From CAWEFA01 sp963851385 (GTDB lineage: Bacteria; Bacteroidota; Bacteroidia; Bacteroidales; DTGW01): a DNA stretch of 64,000 bases. Below the pieces are notes generated by a model. That model ran no database searches, was not told the DNA's origin, and saw nothing but the letters and a program-made list of their open reading frames with translations. Shown one piece after another: positions 54,319 through 62,196 of this stretch (position 1 is its first letter; each line of letters begins with the position of its first letter). Both the position numbers and the translations under genes were made by a program. The stretch spans positions 1 through 64,000 of the forward strand of contig CAWKPE010000026.1 of NCBI GenBank assembly GCA_963851385.1, read 5' to 3'.

Positions 54319-55506
54319 TTACTTATGTATTACTCCCGATCCAACAAGTTCATCATCCATATACCAGGCAGCAAACTGTCCAGGAGTAATTCCTCTTTGT
54401 TTTTTATCGAAAAGTATAACCAGTCCATTATCCAGCTTGTACAGAGTTGCGTTTTGAAGTGGCTGCCGATAACGAATCCTAACTTTGAATCGTTCTGTAT
54501 CACTTGGTACAAGTGCCAAATCGGGTCTTATCCAATGAATTTGATTTTCCTGAATGTATAATGCTTTCCTAAACAGACCTGGATGATCTTCTCCTTGTCC
54601 TACATAAACAATGTTTTGCTCAACATCAGTAGCTATAACAAATAATGGTTTTTCTTTACCTCCAACTCTCAATCCTTTCCTTTGCCCTATTGTAAAAAAA
54701 TGCGCACCATTATGATTACCAATAATCTTCCCCATACCCGGATAATAAAAAAAAGGTTCGGCTAATAAAAGTAAATCTTCTTCAGGATCAGTTAAATGTT
54801 GCGATTTATATAATTCCAAATTAGCGGGTATTTCAATAATATTGCCCTGTTGAGATTTTAGTTTTTGCTGGAGAAATTCAGGCAGGTTAACTTTTCCAAC
54901 AAAACAGATTCCCTGGGAATCTTTTCTCTGTGCAGTTGCCAATCCAACAGAATCTGCAATTTTTCTTACCTCAGGCTTTAAAAGGTTGCCAATAGGAAAC
55001 AAAGCAGTGGATAATTGCTTTTGAGATAGCTGGCATAAGAAATAACTCTGATCTTTATTTTTATCAAGACCGGCTAATAACCTGAAAATCTCTCCGGTTT
55101 CAGTAGATGTAATTTCTTTTCTTGTATAATGCCCGGTTGCAATATAATCTGCGCCATACTTAAGTGCAGCTTCATAAAAAAGGTCAAATTTAATTTCCCG
55201 GTTACAAAGTACATCAGGATTAGGAGTGCGGCCTTTTTCGTATTCAGAAAACATATAATCAACAACGCGTTTCCTGTACTGAACGCTTAAATCGACTGTA
55301 TGAAAAGGAATGTCAATCTTGCGAGCTACCAATTCTGCAAACATCATATCATCTTTCCAGGGACAATCCCCATAGAGAGTACCGGTTTTATCATGCCAGT
55401 TGATCATGAAAAGTCCGACAACATCATAGCCTTCCTGCTTAAGAAGATAAGCCGCGACACTTGAGTCAACCCCACCGGATAATCCAATAACTACACGTTT
55501 GTTCAC
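54319..55506 (-). CDS. mnmA: tRNA-specific 2-thiouridylase MnmA, 395 aa
   Basis: MnmA puts sulphur on U34 of Lys, Glu and Gln tRNAs. The PP-loop motif VVIGLSGGVDSSVAAYLL is at the N-terminus, the first catalytic Cys is Cys101 (NPDVLCNREIKF), and the second is Cys201 (DSQGICFVG). TIGQRKGLRVGG and the C-terminal QFAAWY are also family marks. The start is GTG (55506), which gives the expected N-terminus. No ATG upstream fits. The 254-base gap to the MoxR gene (55507-55760) is AT-rich and carries both promoters. Confidence 0.95.
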   Translation of the reverse strand: MNKRVVIGLSGGVDSSVAAYLLKQEGYDVVGLFMINWHDKTGTLYGDCPWKDDMMFAELVARKIDIPFHTVDLSVQYRKRVVDYMFSEYEKGRTPNPDVLCNREIKFDLFYEAALKYGADYIATGHYTRKEITSTETGEIFRLLAGLDKNKDQSYFLCQLSQKQLSTALFPIGNLLKPEVRKIADSVGLATAQRKDSQGICFVGKVNLPEFLQQKLKSQQGNIIEIPANLELYKSQHLTDPEEDLLLLAEPFFYYPGMGKIIGNHNGAHFFTIGQRKGLRVGGKEKPLFVIATDVEQNIVYVGQGEDHPGLFRKALYIQENQIHWIRPDLALVPSDTERFKVRIRYRQPLQNATLYKLDNGLVILFDKKQRGITPGQFAAWYMDDELVGSGVIHK

Positions 55507-55760
55507 TCGAATATAGTTTAATTAGATTTTTAATTTTTGTTAAATTAATAGGAAATGTGTAAAAATACTATAAAAATAAATTATTATATAATAGCCATTA
55601 ATATCTTTGAATATGCTAATAATCAATTCAATGGTTAACATTTTTTAACTAAAAATAATTATCTAATATTAGTTCCATGTGTTAAAAAAAGTCACTTTTG
55701 CAATATCATAAATAAGATAAAAAATTAATTTCGCACACTCAATTAAATAAATTTTAAATT

Positions 55761-56756
55761 ATGAGTTTTTCTGTAAACATTAAGGAAATAAATGAACGTA
55801 TTCAACAAGAAAGTGCTTTTGTAGATATCCTCTCGATGGAAATCAACAAAGTTATTGTAGGGCAAAAACATTTGATAGAAAGTCTTATGATTGGCCTTTT
55901 ATCTGACGGTCATATTTTACTTGAAGGAGTTCCTGGGTTAGCAAAAACGTTAGCGATTAATACTTTGGCTCAGGCAATTGATGCTAAATTCAGCCGTATT
56001 CAATTCACACCTGACTTACTTCCTGCTGATCTTATTGGTACTTTAATATACAGTCAGAAGAAAGAAGAATTTGTTGTCAGACAGGGACCGGTTTTCGCTA
56101 ATTTTGTATTAGCTGACGAAATCAATCGGTCACCGGCTAAAGTTCAAAGTGCTCTTCTGGAAGCCATGCAGGAAAAACAGGTTACAATAGGTTCTGAGTC
56201 TTATAAGCTACCTCAACCATTTTTAGTGCTGGCAACTCAGAATCCGATTGAACAGGAAGGTACGTATCCTTTGCCAGAAGCACAGATGGACAGGTTCATG
56301 CTGAAAGTTGTTATTTCTTATCCTCGTAAGGAAGAGGAGAGAATAGTCATAAGACAAAATCTTGGTCATACATTTCCGAAGGCCAGCCAAGTATTAAAGC
56401 CTGCCGATATTGTAAAGGCAAAAGACGCAGTTAAGGATGTTTATATGGACGAGAAAATTGAAAGATATATTTTGGATATAGTATTTTCCACTCGTTTTCC
56501 GTCTGATTATAAATGTGAGAAGTTTGTACCTATGATATCTTATGGAAGTTCACCACGTGCAAGTATTAATCTTGCTTTAGCGTCCAAAGCTTATGCATTT
56601 ATTAAGAGGCGTGGGTATGTAATTCCTGAGGATGTGCGTGCTGTTTGTCACGATGTAATGCGTCACAGGATAGGTTTAACCTATGAGGCTGAAGCTGAAA
56701 ATATTTCAACCGAAGATATTATTACTGAAATATTGAACACGGTAGAAGTTCCTTAG
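55761..56756 (+). CDS. MoxR-family AAA+ ATPase, 331 aa
   Basis: First gene of the Bat (aerotolerance) operon. MoxR ATPases act as chaperones for VWA-domain partners. Walker A is GVPGLAKT (residues 56-63), Walker B is VLADEINR, then TQNPIEQEGTYPLPEAQMDRF (sensor region) and FVPMISYGSSPRASINLALASKAYAF (sensor 2/lid). Length is typical. The genes that follow encode DUF58 and VWA proteins, as expected for this system. Confidence 0.96.
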   Translation: MSFSVNIKEINERIQQESAFVDILSMEINKVIVGQKHLIESLMIGLLSDGHILLEGVPGLAKTLAINTLAQAIDAKFSRIQFTPDLLPADLIGTLIYSQKKEEFVVRQGPVFANFVLADEINRSPAKVQSALLEAMQEKQVTIGSESYKLPQPFLVLATQNPIEQEGTYPLPEAQMDRFMLKVVISYPRKEEERIVIRQNLGHTFPKASQVLKPADIVKAKDAVKDVYMDEKIERYILDIVFSTRFPSDYKCEKFVPMISYGSSPRASINLALASKAYAFIKRRGYVIPEDVRAVCHDVMRHRIGLTYEAEAENISTEDIITEILNTVEVP

Positions 56757-56833
56757 GATAGTTGTTGATTATTCTGTCGATATAAGTTTAAGCTAAAACA
56801 TGTAATTAGAACGAATAGGTATTTATTTTAAAA

Positions 56834-57241
56834 ATGAACTTTACATTTCTATTCATCGGTTTATCTTTTTTTATTGCTCAATCTGAAACAACCAATTATA
56901 TTGGTATGTCAAAAGATGAGATAATAAAGGAAATGAACGAGAAAAACCCTGGTTTCGATCTCGATGAAGGAGCTGTAAATAATACATACAAGTATTTAAA
57001 GTTTGTTGATAAGAATAATGAAGAAACCTGGCTGTTTTTCCTTTCTGAAGAGAATATTTGCACTCATACAAAACTCATGAGCGACTATTCAAATTTGCAA
57101 ATAAGGAAAGATGAATTTGATAAATCTTATAAACCGGCCGGAGAGAATAAATGGATATTCATCAATAAAGGGATCGTATATATTGTTGAATTAAAAAAAG
57201 AAGAATGGTTTTTTACAGTTATCATCAAAAAGAAAGATTGA
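56834..57241 (+). CDS. Small secreted protein within the Bat operon, 135 aa, unknown
   Basis: I do not recognise the family. A short hydrophobic N-terminus (FTFLFIGLSFFIAQ) looks like a signal peptide. The rest is a charged, strand- and helix-mixed domain (YKYLKFVDKNNEETWLFFLS, KWIFINKGIVYIVELKKEEW) with one Cys. It lies 77 bases after the MoxR gene and 6 bases before the DUF58 gene, so it is probably co-expressed. The usual Bat operon has no gene here. The open frame and tight spacing make it a believable gene. Confidence 0.68.
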   Translation: MNFTFLFIGLSFFIAQSETTNYIGMSKDEIIKEMNEKNPGFDLDEGAVNNTYKYLKFVDKNNEETWLFFLSEENICTHTKLMSDYSNLQIRKDEFDKSYKPAGENKWIFINKGIVYIVELKKEEWFFTVIIKKKD

Positions 57242-57247
57242 TCTATT

Positions 57248-58129
57248 GTGGAAGCTACAGAGCTATTAAAACGAGTTAGAAAAATTGAGATTAAATCGCG
57301 AAAGTTGACTAAGAATATTTTCGCGGGGGAATATCATAGTGCATTTAAAGGAAAAGGTATGGCTTTTTCTGAAGTTCGCGAATATCAATACGGCGATGAT
57401 ATCAGAACTATTGACTGGAATGTTACTGCAAGATTTAATCATCCATATATTAAAGTATTTGAAGAAGAACGAGAACTTACCGTTATGTTGCTTGTTGATG
57501 TAAGTGGCTCAAGGTACTTTGGAACCCAGAAAGAGCTTAAAATGTCATTAATTGCTGAAGTATCTGCGGTTATGGCTTTTTCTGCCATACAGAATAATGA
57601 CAAGATAGGAATGATCATGTTCAGTGATGTGATTGAAAAATTTATTCCACCACAAAAAGGTCGCCAACATACTCTTAGAATTATTAGGGAACTATTGGAG
57701 TATAATCCTAAACACCAAAACACAAATATTTCTGAGGCACTTAGGTATCTCACTAATGCCATAAAGAAAAAATGTATTGCTTTTGTTATTTCCGACTTTT
57801 TTGATTTTTCTGCAAATGGCAAATTTAATTTTCAGGATGCATTAAAAATTGCAAATCGCAAACATGATGTTGTTGCTTTACAGATAACGGACAAACGAGA
57901 ATCCGTTTTACCTTCAGTTGGTCTTATTAAACTTAAAGATTCAGAATCAGATAATGAAATATGGATAGATACTTCTAACAGGGATTTAAGACAACAATAT
58001 TCGGAATGGTGGATGCAGTTTCAGGATAATTTGAATGGATTGCTTTCGAAATGTAAAGTTGATTCTGCAATACTCAATACAGGTGAAGATTTTGTAAAGC
58101 CACTAATGAAGATGTTTGAGCAGAGGTAA
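57248..58129 (+). CDS. DUF58 domain protein of the Bat operon, 293 aa
   Basis: A DUF58 protein with a VWA-like fold. The start EATELLKRVRKIEIKSRKLT and the hallmark FSEVREYQYGDDIRTIDWNVTARF are present. The MIDAS-type motif Asp-x-Ser-x-Ser is in LLVDVSGSRYFG. The start codon is GTG (57248), chosen because the N-terminus matches the family exactly. It lies between the small secreted protein and the BatX-like gene. It probably acts with the MoxR ATPase on envelope substrates; the mechanism is not known. Confidence 0.95.
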   Translation: MEATELLKRVRKIEIKSRKLTKNIFAGEYHSAFKGKGMAFSEVREYQYGDDIRTIDWNVTARFNHPYIKVFEEERELTVMLLVDVSGSRYFGTQKELKMSLIAEVSAVMAFSAIQNNDKIGMIMFSDVIEKFIPPQKGRQHTLRIIRELLEYNPKHQNTNISEALRYLTNAIKKKCIAFVISDFFDFSANGKFNFQDALKIANRKHDVVALQITDKRESVLPSVGLIKLKDSESDNEIWIDTSNRDLRQQYSEWWMQFQDNLNGLLSKCKVDSAILNTGEDFVKPLMKMFEQR

Positions 58130-58161
58130 ATAAGTTCAAAGTTTCAAAATTGTTTTAAAGA

Positions 58162-59190
58162 ATGGAAATCAAGAATAGTTTAATTGCAAATAATAAACTT
58201 ACAAGTATTAAGCTGCAATTTGTTTTAGCGTTTTTGTTTCAATTGGTTTTTTCAGCAAATACGATTGCACAGGGAATTGAGATAAAAGCTGATTTCGATA
58301 CATCTGCAATTCTTATAGGTGATCAGATACATTTGAATATTCTTATTGATCAACCCCAGGATGCAAAAATTATTTTTCCTGTTCTAACAGATTCTTTAGT
58401 CAGCAAAGTGGAAATAATATCTGCTTCTAAAACTGATACAAATATCATTGGTAATGGAAGACTGAAGTTAATTAAGAGGTATTTGATTACAAGCTTTGAC
58501 AGTGGAGTATATCAGGTACCGCCATTAAAATTTGCTTTTCAAATAGGTTCGAACCATGACTCGTTATCAACTATGCCATTGGTATTGGTAGTGAATACTC
58601 TTCCCATTAAAGACTCGAAAAAGATTTTTGATATTAAACAACTTATAAAAGTACCTTTTACTTTTGATGAAATTTTACCTTATGTAGTTATTGTTTTGGG
58701 ATTATTATTAATTATTGCTCTTGTTACTTATATAATCATTAGAATTCGCCAGAACAAACCCATTTTTTTCATGCAAAAACCTCCTGAACCTCCACATTTA
58801 AAAGCATTTCGTGAACTTGAAAAATTAAAAAGTGAAAAACTTTGGCAACAAGGTCTGGTAAAACAATATTATACAAATCTTACTGATATCGTCAGGATAT
58901 ATATTGAAGGCAGGTTCAACGTAATGGCATTGGAAAGTACATCTGAGGAAATTATTGATGCACTTAAAGGTATTGAAAATATAACGGATGAAATTTTAAA
59001 TGAATTAAAAAGACTTTTAGTATTGGCCGACCTTGTTAAATTCGCTAAAGGAGATCCACTTCCTGATGAGAATGATAATTCGTGGAAAATAGCCTATGAT
59101 TTTGTATTGAAAACTTTAAAGAAACCTGAAGAAGAAATTGAACAAGTTAATGCAAATGCTGAAAAGGAAATAGTGAACGAGAATTTGTAA
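58162..59190 (+). CDS. BatX-like membrane-anchored protein, 342 aa
   Basis: The hypothetical protein usually found between DUF58 and BatA. A signal-like N-terminus (ending ANTIAQ, about residue 37) leads into a beta-rich periplasmic domain (about 40-160, IGDQIHLNILIDQPQDA, similar in style to BatD). One transmembrane segment (about 172-193, ILPYVVIVLGLLLIIALVTYI) is followed by a helical cytoplasmic part (FRELEKLKSEKLWQQG, ending acidic). It probably scaffolds the VWA proteins. A 158-base gap with a heptamer array separates it from BatA. Confidence 0.78.
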   Translation: MEIKNSLIANNKLTSIKLQFVLAFLFQLVFSANTIAQGIEIKADFDTSAILIGDQIHLNILIDQPQDAKIIFPVLTDSLVSKVEIISASKTDTNIIGNGRLKLIKRYLITSFDSGVYQVPPLKFAFQIGSNHDSLSTMPLVLVVNTLPIKDSKKIFDIKQLIKVPFTFDEILPYVVIVLGLLLIIALVTYIIIRIRQNKPIFFMQKPPEPPHLKAFRELEKLKSEKLWQQGLVKQYYTNLTDIVRIYIEGRFNVMALESTSEEIIDALKGIENITDEILNELKRLLVLADLVKFAKGDPLPDENDNSWKIAYDFVLKTLKKPEEEIEQVNANAEKEIVNENL

Positions 59191-59214
59191 GGAAAATGGA
59201 AATAAAATGTAAAA

Positions 59215-59277
59215 TACAAGATACAAGATACAAGATATAGGATAAAGCCTAAAGCCTAAAGCCTAAAGCCTAAAGCT
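59215..59277. repeat. Heptamer array, units TACAAGA and TAAAGCC
   Basis: Nine contiguous 7-base units: TACAAGA three times, TATAGGA once, TAAAGCC four times and TAAAGCT once. Two different units share one phase without a break. The array lies between batX and batA, inside the operon. Confidence 0.92.
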
Positions 59278-59348
59278 ATATATTAAAAGACGGAATACAA
59301 TAGATTTAAATAAAAGAAGTTGAAAAGGCATAAATTCTAAGTTAAGAG

Positions 59349-60341
59349 ATGAATCATATAGAATTTGCAAATCCCGGAATGTTGTTTTTGTTGTTACTGA
59401 TAATACCGATAATAATATGGTATGTATTGAAATTAAAAACATTCAATGCGGCAATTACTTTTTCAAATTTTCATGCTTTTGATCATGTAAAACAATCATA
59501 TAAGAATGTACTCAGACATATATTGTTTGCACTGCGAATTTTAGCAATGGCAATAATTATTATTGTTTTGGCGAGGCCACAATCTACAAATAAACTTAAA
59601 AATGCAACTTCTGAAGGAATTGATATTGTTATAGCTCTTGACATTTCAGGTAGTATGTTGGCTGAAGATTTTACACCAAATCGCATCGAAGCAGCAAAGA
59701 ATGTCGCATCAGAATTCATTAATGGACGTCCGGATGATAGGATTGGACTGGTCATATTTTCATCCGAAAGTTTTACACAATGTCCTTTAACAACGGATCA
59801 TGCTGCATTACTTAACCTTTTCAGGGGAGTTAAGCAGGGAATGATTGAAGATGGAACTGCCATTGGTTTAGGATTGGCAACTGCAATAAACAGGTTAAAT
59901 GGCAGCAAAGCAGTCAGTAAAGTTGTAATTCTGCTTACCGATGGTGTTAACAATGCAGGTTCTATTTCACCTTTAACTGCTGCAGAAATCGCAAAAGTAT
60001 ATGGTATACGAGTGTATACCATTGGTATTGGAACTAACGGTGTGGCACCATATCCGGTACAAACTCCACTTGGAATTCAATACCAGGATATGGAAGTGGA
60101 AATTGATGAACCTATGCTTAAGCAAATAGCTCAAATGACACATGGCCAATATTTCAGAGCTACCAACACTCAGGCATTAAGAGAAATTTATGGGGAGATT
60201 GATCATATGGAAAAGTCAAGAATAGAAGTTCATGAATTTAAAAAATTCAATGATGAATTTTTTATTTATGGTCTTGTTGTGTTGATTTTACTTGTCGTTG
60301 AAGTTGTTATGCGTAATACACTATTAAAGACAATTCCATAG
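59349..60341 (+). CDS. batA: VWA-domain protein BatA, 330 aa
   Basis: A membrane-anchored von Willebrand factor A protein. N-terminal hydrophobic segments (about 8-24 and 57-75) are followed by a VWA domain with a complete MIDAS motif (Asp98, Ser100 and Ser102 in ALDISGSMLAEDF), the Thr of CPLTTDH and the Asp of LLTDGVNN. A C-terminal transmembrane segment (FIYGLVVLILLVVEVVM) closes it. It is paired with the homologous BatB downstream. The Bat proteins are linked to oxygen tolerance in Bacteroides. Confidence 0.94.
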   Translation: MNHIEFANPGMLFLLLLIIPIIIWYVLKLKTFNAAITFSNFHAFDHVKQSYKNVLRHILFALRILAMAIIIIVLARPQSTNKLKNATSEGIDIVIALDISGSMLAEDFTPNRIEAAKNVASEFINGRPDDRIGLVIFSSESFTQCPLTTDHAALLNLFRGVKQGMIEDGTAIGLGLATAINRLNGSKAVSKVVILLTDGVNNAGSISPLTAAEIAKVYGIRVYTIGIGTNGVAPYPVQTPLGIQYQDMEVEIDEPMLKQIAQMTHGQYFRATNTQALREIYGEIDHMEKSRIEVHEFKKFNDEFFIYGLVVLILLVVEVVMRNTLLKTIP

Positions 60342-60396
60342 AATACCAAAATATAGTCTTTTAAAAAAGTGAAATAGAAGAATTGATAAATAAATT

Positions 60397-61431
60397 ATGT
60401 TACGTTTTGCTAATCCATATGTGCTTTATTGTTTATTGGTTTTACCATTATTAATATTTGTATTTCATCTTACCAGGGGGTTGAAAAAGAATGATATTGC
60501 TGAGTTTGGTGATTCATCTCTTATGCAATTGCTTATGCCAGATGCATCATCAAGCAGACCTATCTGGAAGTTCTATATTTATCTTACAGCTTTAGCCTTA
60601 ATAATTTTGGGTCTGGCGCGTCCTCAAACCGGCTCAAAATTGCAGCAGGTTAAGCGTAAAGGAATTGAAATTATGATTGCACTCGATGTATCAAACAGTA
60701 TGAATGCAGAAGATATTCAACCCAGCAGGTTAATCAGGGCAAAGCAGGTTCTGGCAAAATTAGTCGACAGATTAAGTGATGACAAAATAGGTCTTATAGT
60801 TTTTGCAGGTGATGCATACACTCAGGTTCCAATTACAACGGATTATGTTTCAGTTAAAATGTTTCTTTCAAATATAACTACGGGTTTGGTTCCGGTACAA
60901 GGTACTGACATTCAAAAAGCGATAGAACTGGCTTCTGCTTCTTTTCCCGCAAATAGCGATTTGCAGAAAGTTATAATCATTATTACCGATGGCGAAAATC
61001 TTGAAGGTACTCCAGAAGAATCAGCCAGGCTTGCAAATGAAAAAGGAATTTTAATTTATACTCTTGGCATGGGAACACCTGAAGGAGCGCCTATTCCAGT
61101 AGGTGCTGAAAATTCCAATGATTACAAAAAGGATAAATCAGGTAATACCGTTGTGAGTAAATTGGATGAAGCAACTTTGCAAAAAATTGCTATTGCCGGA
61201 GGAGGCGAGTATATACCGGCTAATAACACACAGGCTGGTTTGAACAAACTTTTTGAAAAAGTTGAAAAGCTTAACAAGAAGGAGTATGAAGCAAAAATTT
61301 ATTCTGAATATAATGAGCAATTTCAATATTTTTTCGGATTTGCATTGATTTTGTTATTAATAGAATTTTTTATTGTAGAAAAGAAAAGTAAGTGGCTGAA
61401 CAGTCTCAAAATATTTGAAATTAAGAAATAA
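60397..61431 (+). CDS. batB: VWA-domain protein BatB, 344 aa
   Basis: A second VWA protein, similar to BatA in layout. Hydrophobic segments lie at about 7-24 and 58-76, the MIDAS motif is at Asp97 (ALDVSNSMNAEDI), then VPITTDY and IIITDGENLEG, and a C-terminal transmembrane segment is followed by a basic tail. It starts 55 bases after BatA and ends 5 bases before BatC, so it is co-transcribed and probably co-translated. Confidence 0.94.
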   Translation: MLRFANPYVLYCLLVLPLLIFVFHLTRGLKKNDIAEFGDSSLMQLLMPDASSSRPIWKFYIYLTALALIILGLARPQTGSKLQQVKRKGIEIMIALDVSNSMNAEDIQPSRLIRAKQVLAKLVDRLSDDKIGLIVFAGDAYTQVPITTDYVSVKMFLSNITTGLVPVQGTDIQKAIELASASFPANSDLQKVIIIITDGENLEGTPEESARLANEKGILIYTLGMGTPEGAPIPVGAENSNDYKKDKSGNTVVSKLDEATLQKIAIAGGGEYIPANNTQAGLNKLFEKVEKLNKKEYEAKIYSEYNEQFQYFFGFALILLLIEFFIVEKKSKWLNSLKIFEIKK

Positions 61432-61436
61432 TAGAA

Positions 61437-62138
61437 ATGAATAAGTATTCGACCATATTATTCCTTAGCCTTATTACTTTAAATTTATCAGCTCAAAAAG
61501 ATAAATCATTGGTAAGGCAGGGAAATAAACTATATGAGGATAAAAAATATTCTGATGCTGAAGTTTCCTATAAAAAGGCTTTAGAAAAAAAATCCGGTTC
61601 AGTAGCAGCATCATATAACCTTGGCAATGCTTTATACAGGCAGGAAAAAATGCAGGATGCTGCGGATCAATATGCTCATTTGGCAGATGATAAAAAGTTA
61701 AGCAAGCAACAATTAGGAATGGTTTATCATAATTTGGGAAATTCATTGTTGCAATCGAAAAAGATTCAGGAAAGTATTGATGCATATAAAAAATCATTAA
61801 TAAATAATCCTTCCGATTTGGAGACAAAATATAATCTGGCTTTTGCCCAACGATTACTAAAAAATCAGCCAAAGCAGAATCAGCAACATAAGCAGGACAA
61901 TAAAGATCAGAAAGATAAAGACAAGAAAAAAGACAAGAATAAAAATCAGGATCAGAAAAAGGATAATAAGAATCAACAGGATCAGAATCAGCAACAGCAG
62001 CCACAAGAAGGAAAGTTGAGCAAAGACGCGGCTAAACGTATGCTGGAAGCAATTCAAAATGATGAAAAAAACCTGCAAGATAAGCTCGAAAAACAAAAGG
62101 CTGCTGTCAAGAAAATAAAACCTGACCAGGACTGGTAA
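61437..62138 (+). CDS. batC: TPR protein BatC, 233 aa
   Basis: A secreted or membrane-tethered TPR protein (signal ending LNLSAQ). TPR units lie at about 25-135 (GNKLYEDKKYSDAEVSYKKA, SVAASYNLGNALYRQ, ESIDAYKKSLINNPSDLETK). A highly charged Lys/Gln/Asp/Asn-rich linker follows (about 140-195), then a short helix (SKDAAKRMLEAIQNDEKNLQ). The linker is long and low-complexity, which is common in BatC. It lies 5 bases after BatB and is followed by BatD. Confidence 0.9.
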   Translation: MNKYSTILFLSLITLNLSAQKDKSLVRQGNKLYEDKKYSDAEVSYKKALEKKSGSVAASYNLGNALYRQEKMQDAADQYAHLADDKKLSKQQLGMVYHNLGNSLLQSKKIQESIDAYKKSLINNPSDLETKYNLAFAQRLLKNQPKQNQQHKQDNKDQKDKDKKKDKNKNQDQKKDNKNQQDQNQQQQPQEGKLSKDAAKRMLEAIQNDEKNLQDKLEKQKAAVKKIKPDQDW

Positions 62139-62196
62139 TTAATTTTTAATAATTTGGATCGAAAGTAATTAATTTAAAATTTCGGCAAAATAAAAT

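Noticed and set aside
61474..62096. Minus-strand ORFs opposite batC
   Set aside because: They are shadows of the Lys/Gln-rich BatC coding sequence, giving only Leu/Ile/Phe-rich nonsense.
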